From: Diospyros lotus
Taxonomy: Eukaryota; Streptophyta; Magnoliopsida; Ericales; Ebenaceae
DNA: 64,000 bases
Direction: 5' to 3'
Assembly: GCF_014633365.1 (NCBI RefSeq)
Contig: NC_068348.1
Span: forward strand, 15,828,311 to 15,892,310
This document shows, piece after piece, positions 35,265 through 46,483 of the stretch. Each line of letters begins with the position of its first letter. The first letter of the stretch is position 1. A program made the position numbers and the translations under genes. The notes below the pieces were generated by a model that did not search any database, had not been told where the DNA came from, and saw only the letters and a list, made by a program, of their open reading frames with translations.

Positions 35265-35368
35265 GAAAATTTTTCGTATCAAAATCTGTCGGATTTTTTT
35301 AGTCTCTAAATCCATCTCAAATTTGAGATGAAAAAAATCCATCCCAAATCCCATGTTTTCTTGTAGTG
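35265..35368. repeat. CACTA right terminal inverted repeat and subterminal repeats
   Basis: Ends ttttcttgtagtg, the complement of the left terminus. Inverted subterminal words such as atccatctcaaatttgagatg precede it. The host LTR resumes at gagaggcctgcc. Confidence 0.8.
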
Positions 35369-35609
35369 GAGAGGCCTGCCAAAATGAACAAACATTAAAA
35401 GGCGTAAGAGATTATTTCCACGCAAATTCTCCAATGTTTAAGTTAGTTTTCGAGTGGTTGAGTGCAAAAATAGGGTTTGAGTATCAGAGTGAGTGAACCT
35501 AAATGAAGAGGCGGACTTCTTATTTATAAAGGAGTATAGAGTAATCATAATTAATTCGGGATTAGAAATCTTTGTAGATAACACTTATCTTGATTATTCC
35601 TAGTCTAAC
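35369..35609 (-). repeat. Host-element LTR, segment 2 of 3
   Basis: Continues segment 1 and matches 48850-49060 of the second LTR (gaacaaac, cttatttaaaaag versus cttatttataaag). On the minus strand tttataaataag is a likely TATA box, which agrees with minus orientation. It stops at the Gypsy2 target site CTAAC. Confidence 0.75.
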
Positions 35610-36300
35610 TGTTATATGTATTTCCCGCATCACCCCGCATGGGCCAGACTCGGTCCGATAGACCGGCCCAATCACCCAAGGCCAAGAAGGCCCGGACGAC
35701 CTCGTCAAGGAAGGTCCAGCCCCCACCAAAGATCCGGAACTCGTAAAGCGAGCATATGGCGAGTTCCCGGTAATCCCCCAGCGAGCTCGGAGCAATCGAC
35801 TAACGAGCTCCTGAAATATCCTCCAGATCGCTGGACCATCCAGGTCGCTCGCCCAAAACCTCCAGCTCACATGAGTGGCAAAGCTGCTGAGAAGTCAGAG
35901 GTAGGGTCCGATCACTTTATCTGTAACAGCCCATGCCCCTCGTAATGAGGATCCCATTCCCGGTCTTGCGAAGGGGGTAAGAACTGTCTGTCCCCCATTA
36001 TACAAACACTGTATTTTTATATATTATCTAGATTGTAAAAGCCCCTCAAGATAAATGGAAATCAAAGAGACCATGAGGGGCAAGAAAGACAAGAAAGAAT
36101 AATCAGATACCGCCACTCTGGGAGAATAATCAGATGGCGGCCGTGGACTAGGTATCGTTCTGGCCGAACCACGTAAAAGATTCTGGTGTACACGCTTGGA
36201 ACTTTGGGGGGAGGGGTTTTCTTCCTTCCTTCTCGGTATTTTTGGATTGACTCACCGCGGCCCAAAACGAATCACGGTCGGCCGAAATCAAACGTCGACA
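35610..36300 (+). repeat. Gypsy2 5' LTR
   Basis: Pairs with 46484-47174. A TATA-like run tttttatatattat lies at 36013-36027. Confidence 0.95.
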
Positions 36301-36303
36301 TTT

Positions 36304-36321
36304 TGGCGCTAGAGGAAGGGG
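36304..36321 (+). promoter_or_regulatory. Gypsy2 primer binding site
   Basis: TGGCGCTAGAGGAAGGGG follows the LTR by three bases. It differs from the Gypsy1 site after TGGCGC, so the two families probably use different tRNA primers. Confidence 0.7.
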
Positions 36322-36339
36322 CCGCTCTGATCAATAGCC

Positions 36340-37908
36340 ATGGCTAGAGGAAGGAATACTAGAAGTTTCGAGGCGGCGGTCGACCCACCTGAAAATCACC
36401 ACGACCGACCACGAGACTTACCACCAAATGGAGGACCCGTTGCCCCGACAGCCGATACTCCTTTGCCGCCGCCCGCCGGAGACGCTCCCGGCATACCACC
36501 ACGGGTCCCTGTCCAGCCTACTGTCCAAATCACTGGGACAGGGACGATCCGGGACTGGCAGCAGCGCCAGGAAGCATTGGAGAATACGGTAATGCAACTC
36601 GCTGACGCGGTCAGAATTCTGGCCCAAGCTCAAGCACGGGCTGTCCACGACCCACCGGCGTCGCCTCGCAGGGTCCGCCAACCGCGGGAGGAGAGACACC
36701 CGCCCGCGGAAGAAGATATCGGGGATAACTATCCGTCCCCAATTCACTGCTCCCCAGTCCGAGAAAGAAGCAGGCGATCGCAAGCCCAGCAATCAGTAGG
36801 ACCGGACTCAACTGTGGAAGAGCTGTATCAAAGGGTGCGACAGCTGGAAGAACGACAAGGAGTCCGCAGCCAGAATAATGGCCGTGGGGATAGGACGCCG
36901 TTCGCCAGAGAAATTGAGCTCGAACCCCTGCCCCGGAGGTTTAAGGTCCCGAGCATGCCACAATATAATGGGGACAGCGACCCCTATGATTACCTGGATG
37001 CGTACAACGTGCAAATGGATCTACAGACAACCAGCTCACTGGCTAAATGTCGCGCCTTCCCAGCAATCTTAGGAGACATCCCCCGGGCTTGGTTCAGGAG
37101 CCTCCCGCCTCGTAGCATCAACAGCTGGGAAGAGTGCCAACAGAGGTTCCTTAACCAATACAGGGCTCTAAGGAGGCAGCTCGCGCCACCTTGCCACCTC
37201 GCCATCGTATTCCAGAAAGCAAACGAGCCATTAAGGGATTACATCGCCAGGTTCAGGCGCGAGGTGAGCAACGTCGAAGATCCCTCGGACGAAAGTATCC
37301 TAACGGCGATCTCCGCCGGCCTCCGAAAAGACGGAAAGCTCTACGAGAGCATCTACCGAACCCCGGTCAAAGACCTGGGGGAATTCTATGAACGAGCTTC
37401 CAAGGAAATCCGATGGGAAGACGCCTTCGGGACGAAGAAGCCCGTCGGGTGGAGAGAAGAAGTTGGGGGCTCCAGCCAGAATAAGAGAAGGCACAACGGA
37501 GACGCCGGAAAAGAAGCTCGGGGGGAGCGCTCGAGCAATGAAGTGTTCAAGCGAGCTCGGAAGGCAGAGGGAGATGAGCGACCTCATAGATCACAGCGCT
37601 TTGACAGCTACTGTGCCCTGTCAGACCCCCAAGAAAGGATCTTCGCCATCGAAAGGAACAAAGAGGAATTCGGGAAGCCCAACCCGTTAAGAACCCCAAA
37701 CAAATTCCGAAACAAAGAAAAATTTTGCGCGTACCACAACGAGGCGGGTCACAACACCTCGGAATGCTGGGCCCTAAGGGACGCCATCGAAGATCTGATA
37801 AGAAGAGGTCGCTTGAAAGATTACGTGGTGCGGCCGACTAATCAACCAAGCCAGCCGCCGGTACAGCAGCAGCCTCCCACCGATGATGACCAATCACCGG
37901 CTGTATGA
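36340..37908 (+). CDS. gag: Gypsy2 Gag
   Basis: 522 residues from the first ATG after the primer binding site (MARGRNTRSFEAAVD). The N-terminal third is Pro- and Arg-rich and disordered (about residues 10-130), followed by a short helical stretch with EELYQRVRQLEERQ. The Retrotrans_gag core spans about residues 195-365 (PRRFKVPSMPQYNGDSDPYD, AWFRSLPPRSINSWEE, LRDYIARFRREV). A zinc knuckle of the C-H-H-C form, CAYHNEAGHNTSEC, starts at Cys463. It assembles the particle and packages element RNA. The frame ends with TGA at 37906-37908 and pol continues in the same frame, so either the stop is a late mutation or Gag and Gag-Pol are separated by readthrough. Otherwise full length. Confidence 0.93.
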   Translation: MARGRNTRSFEAAVDPPENHHDRPRDLPPNGGPVAPTADTPLPPPAGDAPGIPPRVPVQPTVQITGTGTIRDWQQRQEALENTVMQLADAVRILAQAQARAVHDPPASPRRVRQPREERHPPAEEDIGDNYPSPIHCSPVRERSRRSQAQQSVGPDSTVEELYQRVRQLEERQGVRSQNNGRGDRTPFAREIELEPLPRRFKVPSMPQYNGDSDPYDYLDAYNVQMDLQTTSSLAKCRAFPAILGDIPRAWFRSLPPRSINSWEECQQRFLNQYRALRRQLAPPCHLAIVFQKANEPLRDYIARFRREVSNVEDPSDESILTAISAGLRKDGKLYESIYRTPVKDLGEFYERASKEIRWEDAFGTKKPVGWREEVGGSSQNKRRHNGDAGKEARGERSSNEVFKRARKAEGDERPHRSQRFDSYCALSDPQERIFAIERNKEEFGKPNPLRTPNKFRNKEKFCAYHNEAGHNTSECWALRDAIEDLIRRGRLKDYVVRPTNQPSQPPVQQQPPTDDDQSPAV

Positions 37909-40900
37909 ACCATCTACACAATCCATGGCGGGCCCCACCTCGCTGGATCCTCCCACAAATCCCGCGATAAATACATACGAGAGGCCAACCATGTCTTGCT
38001 AGCGAGATCGGGCGAACAGCCGGTTCCCGCGAAGCGGCCTAGGGGTAACCCAATCCCAGAGAAGATGTTTTTCTCGGAAGAAGACGCCAGAGACGTCCAT
38101 TGGCCGCACAACGACGCACTCGTTATACGAGCCCAGGTCGGCAACTCCGAAGTGCGAAGGATAATGGTGGACACGGGCAGCTCGGTAAATGTAATGTACA
38201 GAGCGTGCTTCGATCAGATGGGTTTGGGACCGGAACATTTGAGTTCGTCCCTAGAGCCACTCTATGGGTTCACGGGAGACGCAGTGATTCCCGTCGGTCG
38301 GATCAGCCTTCCCCTCACCATCGGGGATGCGGACCGCCAGGCCACTACTTTGGCAGAATTCCTAATAATTGACTGCCCCTCAGCATACAACGTCGTACTC
38401 GGAAGGTCGACGATGAACGACCTGGATCTAGTCACCTCAACCAGGTCGCTTACGGTGAAATTCCCGACCCCCGACGGTGTAGGGTGTGTACGAGGCGAGC
38501 AGCACCTCGCAAGACGTTGCTATGAGGACGCCCTGAAAATGGGAGCGAAGGGAAAGAAAGTGAATATCATCGCAAAAGTCGGCCCGCGATCAACCGGCCG
38601 ATGGGAGGACCTGGATCCACGCGAGGTCGACTGCGAAAAGCCCACCGGTCCCATGGAAGAGCTCGAAGATATCTCAGTCGGCGAGGCAGACGAGGAAAGG
38701 CACCTCAAGCTAGGCAAGAGTCTAGCCCCCGAGGTAAAATCCCAACTTACAGATTTCCTTAAAGCTAACCTTGATGTATTCGCATGGAACCACGAAGATA
38801 TGGTGGGAATCGCCCCAGAAGTCATGTCACACAGGCTCAACGTAGATCCAGGCTACAGGCCAGTGCGCCAGAAGAGGAGGCCAATGACTCCGGAGCGTTA
38901 TACCGCTCTTAAAGAAGAAGTGGACAAACTCTTGGCGAATAATTTCATCAAGGAAGCCCACTATCCGGTCTGGGTGGCCAACCCGGTCCTAGTAAAAAAG
39001 AAAAACGGGAAGTGGAGGACCTGCATCGACTTCACCGACCTGAACAAGGCCTGTCCTAAAGACAGCTTTCCCCTCCCCAGAATCGATCAGCTCGTGGATG
39101 CAACGGCTGGTCACCCCCTCCTCAGTTTCATGGATGCCTATTCAGGCTACAACCAAATCCCCATGAACCCCACGGACCAAGAGCACACCTCGTTCATAAC
39201 CGACCGGGGGCTCTGTTGTTACAAGGTCATGCCCTTTGGATTGAAGAATGCTGGCGCGACCTACCAGAGGCTGGTCAATACGATGTTCGAAACACTGATC
39301 GGAAAAACCATGGAAGTATACGTTGACGACATGCTGGTAAAATCCGAGCAAGTGACGGACCACGTTTCCGATCTAAGAGAAACGTTTGGAGTCCTCAAGA
39401 AATATCAGATGAAGCTCAACCCGCTCAAGTGCGCCTTCGGTGTAGCCTCTGGAAAATTTCTTGGGTTTATGGTAAACAACAAAGGCATTGAAGCCAACCC
39501 AGACAAAACTAAGGCTCTGCTCGACATGAGGTCGCCCATAAGAAAGAAGGAGGTGCAAAGCCTCAATGGTCAGGTCGCGGCTCTGAGCCGTTTCATTTCA
39601 AAGGCAACTGACAAGTGTGCCCCGTTCTTCGAGCTTCTAAAAAAGGAGAAAGACTTCAGATGGACAGAAGAATGCGAGTTCGCATTCCAACAACTAAAGG
39701 AGTACATGGGACGGGCCCCACTGCTCGCCAAACCTAAGGAGGGAGAGAGGTTGACCTTGTACTTAGGAGTATCCCAACAGGCTCTCAGCGCGGCCCTCGT
39801 TCGGGGGGAAGAAGGGGTGCAGCACCCCATTTATTACGTCTCCAAAAGCCTAATCGATGCAGAAACAAGGTACGCACCAATCAAAAAATTGGCTTACTGT
39901 CTAATAGTGGCATCAAGAAAGCTGCGACCCTATTTTCAAGCTCATGAGATCGAAGTCCTGACCAAATACCCATTGAAACAAATCCTCCAAAAATCGGATA
40001 CCTCAGGCCGTTTACTAAAATGGTCTATCGAGCTCGCTCAGTTCGACATAAAGTACAAACCAAGGACGGCGATAAAGGGTCAAGCGTTGGCAGACTTCAT
40101 TGCCGAGTTTACTGGGCCAATTGACGAGGAGCCGGAAAACCTGAAAGGACCGTCCTGGGAACTATACGTCGATGGATCATCGAACGAACAAGGAGCGGGA
40201 GCCGGGGTTATGCTAATAAGCCCCGAAGGTCACAAAATCCTCTACGCCCTGAGGTTCGGTTTTTTAGCCACCAATAATGAATCTGAGTATGAAGCCTTGT
40301 TAGCAGGACTCCGCCTGGCAAAGGAAATACGAGCTGAATTCTTGGAGATCTTCAGCGACTCTCAACTGGTTGTCAACCAGGTGAGGGGAGAATACCAGGC
40401 TAGAGACACGAAGATGGCAGCATACTTACAGAAGGCACGCGAACTTTTGGCCACTTTCAAAAAATATGAAATGCATCAAATCCCCCGTTCCCAGAACTCT
40501 CATGCGGATGCTCTGGCTCGCCTAGCAACTGCCCGGGACGCAGAATTCTTGGGGGACATACCTGTCGATTTTTTGGCCACCCCGAGCACAGAACAACGAG
40601 ATGAAACGCTACTGATCACGGTGCCCCAAAACTCATGGATGACCCCCATCTTGGAGTATCTGCAAGACGGGAAACTACCGGAAGACAAGCTGGAAGCACG
40701 TCGCCTGCGAGCTCGAGCCGCCCGATATTGCATCTACGATGAAAGACTGTACAAGAGGGGATTCTCAGCCCCACTCCTGAGGTGCATTGACGGCACCGAT
40801 TGCCAGTTTGTGCTAGAAGAAATTCATACAGGCCACTGCGGTAATCACGCAGGGGCACTCTCTCTGGCACAAAAGGCCCTCCGACAGGGGTTTTATTGGC

Positions 40901-41871
40901 CCACCGTGAAGCAAGATGCCATAGAGATGGTCAAGAAGTGCGAGAAGTGCCAAAGGTTCGCCAAGGGTCCGCGAGCTCCGCCGGCCTACCTGCAGCAGAT
41001 GAGCAGCCCTTGGCCCTTTGCCATTTGGGGCATGGATCTAATCGGGCCGCTGCCCACGACTCGCGGAGGATGCAAGCATGCCATAGTGGCAGTTGACTAC
41101 TTCACCAAATGGGCAGAGGCCAAAGAGCTCGCACAGATCACCAGCGCGAAGACACAAGCTTTTACATGGGATAACATAATCTGCAGATTCGGAGTGCCAC
41201 AGCAAATAGTAACGGACAACGGAACCCAATTCACCAGCGAGCAATTCATCCAATTCTGCGAGTCAATGGGGATTCAAAAGAGTTTCACCGCCGTTGATCA
41301 CCCCCAGGCCAATGGGCAGGTCGAAGCAGTCAACAAAATAATCAAGCAGACCCTGAAGACAAAGCTTGAGGCTAGAAAGGGGGCCTGGGTAGATGAACTG
41401 CAAACAGTGCTATGGACCTATCGAACAACAGCCCGAAGCAGCACTGGAGAAACCCCATTCTCAATGGCGTATGGGTCGGAGGCTATGATCCCCGCTGAGA
41501 ATAAAGTGGCCAGCCACCGAAGGGCCACCTTCAGCTCAGATCGCAATAACGAGCTACTGGCGGCTAATCTGGACCTGCTCGAGGAATCAAGAGATGTAGC
41601 TCGCGTGAGGATCGCCATTTATCAACAAAGAGTGGCACGATACTATAACAGGAAGGTCTGAATCCGACGTTACAACGTCGGAGATCCGGTACTACGCCTA
41701 GTACTGCCAGGAGCACGGGCGGCAAGCGATGGCACCTTAGGTCCTAACTGGGAAGGTCCATTTATCATCAAAGAAAATTTGAATAACGGAGCATATCATC
41801 TGGCAAACATGGACGGTCTCCCTCTCCCACGAGCTTGGAACGCAGAACACCTTCGTCCTTACTTCAGATAA
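37909..41871 (+). CDS. pol: Gypsy2 Pol: protease, RT, RNase H, archaeal RNase H, integrase
   Basis: Open from 37909 in the gag frame; the first ATG is at 37960 and the main stretch (numbered from 37996) has 1221 residues. Protease IMVDTGSS has its catalytic Asp at residue 59. RT has YVDDM at 442-446. A first RNase H-like region lacks the usual acidic start (LYLGVSQQ), while the archaeal-type RNase H has YVDGSSN with Asp726 and NNESEYEAL, the dual arrangement of Tat elements. Integrase has an HHCC zinc region (HTGHCGNH, CEKCQRF) and a D,D-35-E core at Asp1014, Asp1074 and Glu1110. TGA at 41659-41661 cuts the C-terminal integrase domain; the same frame then runs to TAA 41869-41871. All key catalytic residues are present. 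Confidence 0.92.
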
Positions 41872-41989
41872 ATGTAATCGTTCTTGCCTATGCTCCGTCT
41901 TTTTCATTACGAATGACTTTCATGATTCTGGTCAGAATTTATGAACTTTCATTGCACTTTATTCTTATTGGTATTCGATTGAATGCCCC

Positions 41990-42800
41990 CGTAACGAGGG
42001 GTCGAGAAGCCATGGTTTGCGAGCTGAGGCCTAAATAACCTAGCTGCGGCGCTACGGTCAACGGCTTAACCGAGCATTCACCTTGGTCCCTCCCTCAGGT
42101 CGTGGTTTGCGAGCTGAGAACCAATCATCTTGACTTTATGTCATGGTTTGGAACCTACTGAGCAACCACTTCCACAAGTAACCCCGAGCTTGGGTTCGCT
42201 AGCCGAGGTCCTTTTATCTTGGCTTAAAGCCATGGTCTGCGACCTACCTGGGTGTTCCTCTCAGTTCAAATAAAACTTGTAGAAGCCACTGGGTGTTAGC
42301 TGAGGACGTAACGCGACCTACCTGGACACATATCCCGGCCGTACAAGTCAAACGAAATAACAAGCCATGGTATGTTAGCTGGGGTCACTCTATGACCCGC
42401 CTGAACATATAACTTGGTGGTACAGGCTGCGCTTTCACTAGCTGGGGTCCTCCTATCTTGGCTTAAAGCCATGGTCTGCGACCTACCTGAGTGTTCGCTC
42501 CCAATTTATTGAAAACTTATTAAAGCCTCAACATGCCGGCCGAGGCCATGGCATAATCTCGTACCCTAGCAAACTTTGCGTATTGGACCCTATCAGCTGA
42601 GGTCCGTCTTAACTTGGCTAAAAATAAAGCATTCGCGACCTATCAGGCACACGCCCTATAACGAGCTTCTCAGCCACCACATGTTAGACAAGATCACAAG
42701 GCCATCCGACTTTACATATATCTCGGGAAGGCTCTCGTTATTTCGTCAAAATATGCCGAACGGGATTTCCTGGAAATTGCCTAAGTATGAGTGTTCGCGC
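41990..42800 (+). repeat. Gypsy2 3' region: degenerate repeats
   Basis: Variants of cttggcttaaagccatggtc and tgcgacctacctg recur irregularly (for example 42219 and 42456, 237 apart; further gccatggt words at 42009, 42363 and 42470). Same position after pol as the 97-bp array of Gypsy1, but older or more scrambled. No gene. Confidence 0.7.
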
Positions 42801-43293
42801 TGATTATTACAACTATCATCAACGAGCTAGTTAAAGAGCGTTAGTCTATGAGCTGATAAAACTCCGGATCTACCTGGACCTATGTTCGAACAGTTTATTA
42901 TCAAAAGTTCCTTATCAGTGGACCTTTCAAAAATACGGGAGCTTTGTTGAAGAAATTTTCAAGTTATACCATGAAGAAGTTACTTTCAAGTCATGATTCA
43001 AGAATCGTCATGCCAAAACCTCGTCAGAGATAACTTGAATTCGCGAAGAAATCTGAGGCAACGTGCACAAAATGCCAATTTTTATTATGAGATGAAGCTC
43101 ACATTACAAAAAAAAAAATATATATATATATATACATGTGGGAATCCTAGCTAAGAGGGGCGTTCGGTTCTGCAGAATCAACCTCGACAGGGCGAGCTTC
43201 AGTAGGTATGGTCGGCTGGAGATCGACCTCGACAGTTCCGGCTGGGCAAACCTCGGCAACCTCCACAGGAGGCTCCTTGGCAGTCTCACCAGG

Positions 43294-45693
43294 CTAAGCC
43301 GCGGCGACCCCGGATAGCTCGGCCCCGACCTGAGGAGCTTGCGCTGCGACCAAAAACGAGTCAAGGGGACTGGCATCATCAGCATCCTCCGCAGCCTCGG
43401 CAGCATACCGAGCCACCTCCTCGACAGCCTGCGCACCGAAGAAGGAGAAATCCATCTCAGGATGGTTCACCCAAAGGGTGTACAGAAATGCCGAGCAGGT
43501 GTCGGATCTGGTCTCCCTACGAGCCGCGTCCATCCGCTCTCCGACCTCCGCCCTTATATCGTCAATGGTCTTCTTGGCAAGCTCCTCGCATCGGACGGCA
43601 CGATCATCCGCCCGTGTCTGCTCCTCCTTCGCCGCCCTAAGCTCTGCCTCGGTTGATTTCAGTCGCTCCTCAGCCCTCCGCAACTCCGCCTTCGCTCCAT
43701 TTAGCTCGCCGGTGAGCCCGGAGTTGGCTTGCTCCCACATGTTCTTCGACCTACGAAGCTCCTCGTCGAGATCTTTATTCTTCTGGATCTCCATCCTTAG
43801 ACGCGTCAAGCAACCCTCCACCTCCTTTTGAGTGGCAAGAAGCTCGACCTGGAGATCTCTCTTCTCGTCCGAGAGCTTCGTTATTTCGGCCTTTTGGGCG
43901 TTCTTCTCGTCCTCAAGCTTCGCAATTTCGGCCTGACGGGACATGCTCACCGACTGAAGCTGCTCCTCAAAATCTTTGTACTGAGCTCGGAGCTTCACGG
44001 CAGCAAGAGAAGTCTGCAAAAGAAGCAATGTTAGCTCATTAAAAAAGTAGGTTAAGAAACCAAGGTACGAAGAATTCCTACTTACCACCAGGCTGTGACG
44101 GGCGACAAAATCACAAAGGGGGATTCCCTTTAACTTCGGGTCGTCGAGGGGCTTCGAGTTCGGACCTAGGAAATCGGGCACGGAATCCAGGAGGGGACCA
44201 ACAAAGACCCCTCCTGGCAGGGCCTCCACGGCCAGCTCCTTCTCACGGACCCTGACCCGTTTAGCCCTGATATCCTCCCCCTGCTGCAGCTGGTCCGATC
44301 TCCGTTTCGAGCTGGCAGCAGGAGCGTCTCGAACCTCCACTGCGACCTCTTTCCCACGGGCTCCACTCGAACCATGGTCTCGGGAGGTAGGGAGTCGATG
44401 CCCCAGCTGCAGATGAGCTTGCTTTGACTGTTGGGGCTGACGGGGCAGTGTTCTTTGCCGCTGCTCCTGCTGCCCCCCCCGCGACTGTTGGGTTTGCTGC
44501 TGCTGAGGGCGTGATTGCGGCTGCGGCTGCTCCGACCTGCCATCCCGCGAGCTATAGCTCGGGGTTATGGAGGACGTAGTGCTCGACCTCGCCCTATGAC
44601 GCTTCGGTTGGAGGAGCTCGAGATCAACCATATTATGGTCTTGGTCGGCTTCCCCTCTTGAACTGTTCGTCTCAGCGAGCTGTAAGCCGGAAGGGAGAAT
44701 CTCCGCACCCAAGTCCCTGAAATGATCTCCCTCGATAGTCTTGGTGCCAAGAGGAGGGGCGAGCTCGTATTCGCGAAGTAGCTCGTCCGAAAGTTCAAGA
44801 ATCTCCAAGCTCGACTCCGCAGCCACAAGTTTGCCAAGGATATCAGTCTCCTCGACCGATAAAATCGGTTTCTTCCCCCCAAAATCTGCATCAAAGCATG
44901 AGCAAGTTAAAACAAGCACTCTCGGAACAAAGGAAAGATTTATGAGAGCTCGTATTCTCTTACCAGGGGTCAGTGCGAAGCTACAATTCCTAAGTAGAGA
45001 AAGGGAAGGGCAAGACACGAAGAACCAACTGGACTTGTAATCGCCCACGTTGGACTTCCCCTTTGCTTTACCCTGAGGAAGGGCGGCCTTGTACGGAGAA
45101 GGACGAGCCGCCAGGTAATACAGCCCGTCCTTGGCGTTTTTGAAAGAAAATAAAAATCTTATCAGTTTTGGCGAAGGGAGAGGAAGTTTATTTATAAGGA
45201 ATAAAACGGCCAAAGAAGTAAGTTGGGCATACGAATTCGGTGTTAGTTGGAAGGGGGCGAGCTTGACGTCGTTCAAGAGGGCGATAAGGTACGGAGCTAT
45301 TGGGAACCTAAAGCCAGACTCGAGGTGTTGGGGGCTAATAGCTATGAAATTGGCTGGCGGGTAGGCTGCATGGGAGCTCGATGCAGGGATGTATATTCGG
45401 CAGGTCCTGGGGAGACGAAACTCCTGAGCACAAGTCATCACCTCGTGAAGCTTGGCCTTGGACAAGAATCTCTTGAAGACCGCAAGATCAGCACTCCCAC
45501 CAGCGATCTGATCTTGAACCTTCAGCTCGGTTTCCCGAGAGGTCGGGACGGCGACCTCCCTGCACCCCGAGCTCGCACCCCCAAGATTTTAGCCCTCCAT
45601 AATGAGACAATCTTCGGAGCTCGAAGTGTCGTTTTCTCCTACGATATAATTGCAGCGCTTTTGACCTGAATTTCCACGGTGTTGGTCGGACAT
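43294..45693 (-). CDS. Gypsy2 antisense ORF, Transposase_28-like domain plus long coiled coil
   Basis: The minus-strand frame starts at ATG 45693 (MSDQHRGNSGQK, then an acidic Ser-rich patch), is interrupted once by TAA (45589-45591), and is then open to 43294. The N-terminal domain (about 45465-45030) has SGFRFPIAPYLIALL and FQLTPNSYAQL, matching the antisense domain of Gypsy1. A Gln/Arg-rich middle and KRHRARSS-like basic patches follow, then a coiled coil (about 44010-43450) and an acidic tail. Two GT-AG introns are visible: 44963-44886 (donor GTAAGA, acceptor GATGCAG) and 44085-44014 (donor GTAAGT, acceptor TTTGCAG). Both are multiples of three and open, so retention keeps the frame. Minus-strand TATA at 46209-46216. 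Function unknown. Confidence 0.72.
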
Positions 45694-46208
45694 CTACAAA
45701 GGAAAAGAGAGAACAGTCAGGTCGCAAGTCGCGAACCAGACCTCAAGAAACTAGAAGAAAAACCCTAAAACGTCCCCTAGGTCTTCCAGGCCGAGCGCTT
45801 CGCAAAAAGGGTACCGCCTAGGGCGGAGGGGCTGCAGCCGCAAGCCCGGTGTTCCATGAAAAGCTAATCCTAAGGTCATTGGACCCAAAGGCCCAGCAAA
45901 CGACAAACCGAATCGTGCCGTTTCTCCAAAAATGAGAACGACATCTATCGACAAAGCTAGAGAAACCACCGACGGCTAACCAACGATGGACGGCCTCACA
46001 AGAAGAAGAAGAAAGTCACGACAAACTTACCTAAAAGTTGCGCTTAACGACTGAATGGGGACTCGTACCAAGCACCGGACGAGAACGGCAGACGTCTGAA
46101 AGCACAGCGATAACGGAGGCCTCGAGAGAGGAAAGAGAAAGCAGGGAGGCAAAGGTTTGAGGGAGTTTCAAAATAGCGTGAAAGAAGAAGCGGGTGGACA
46201 CTCCCTAC

Positions 46209-46216
46209 TATTTATA
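46209..46216 (-). promoter_or_regulatory. Minus-strand TATA box for the Gypsy2 antisense unit
   Basis: TATAAATA on the minus strand, about 515 bp upstream of the antisense ATG, followed by pyrimidine-rich leader sequence. It corresponds in place to the Gypsy1 box at 14737-14744. Confidence 0.5.
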
Positions 46217-46467
46217 CTGACGGCCTGGTCCATCCCAACCGTCGGATCGAATGACGACTTATCACATGCTCCGCATCCAGCGGCCGCACAACAGCTTGTG
46301 GGTCCCACGAGTGTAATCATGCGCAGAAATGGGGAGGGGGCGCGCATTAAATGCGCTGCCGACAAAGCGTACTGCGTGGAACGACGAGACTTAAGGTGAT
46401 TGGACAGAAGTCGGAGGGATGGAAGAACAGCTGGCACGCGTCAGTTCCCAGCACGAAGATCGTGCCG

Positions 46468-46483
46468 CGAACTGGGGGGCTTA
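46468..46483 (+). other. Gypsy2 polypurine tract region
   Basis: The run gcgaactggggggctta directly precedes the 3' LTR; the G run is the likely plus-strand primer. Confidence 0.65.

Larger units (their letters stand above)
2432..35368 (-). mobile_element. CACTA (En/Spm-type) DNA transposon, enlarged by internal duplication and nested insertions
   Basis: The left end reads CACTACAAGAAAATAGG and the right end, reverse complemented, reads CACTACAAGAAAACATGG, a terminal inverted repeat of about 13 bases typical of plant CACTA elements. Flanking triplets are AAG (2429-2431) and GAG (35369-35371), a 3-bp target duplication with one mismatch; the uninterrupted LTR at 48633 has GAG there. Both ends carry subterminal arrays of short gagacggattttgaga-like words. 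A minus-strand Transposase_24-like remnant lies near the left end. No TNPD-like transposase was recognised, so the copy looks non-autonomous. The 32.9 kb span includes a tandem duplication, Gypsy1, a Helitron and solo LTRs; without the duplicated unit and its inserts it is about 13.7 kb. Confidence 0.8.

Noticed and set aside
37906..37908. TGA as a selenocysteine codon
   Set aside because: Land plants lack the selenocysteine machinery; mutation or readthrough is more likely.
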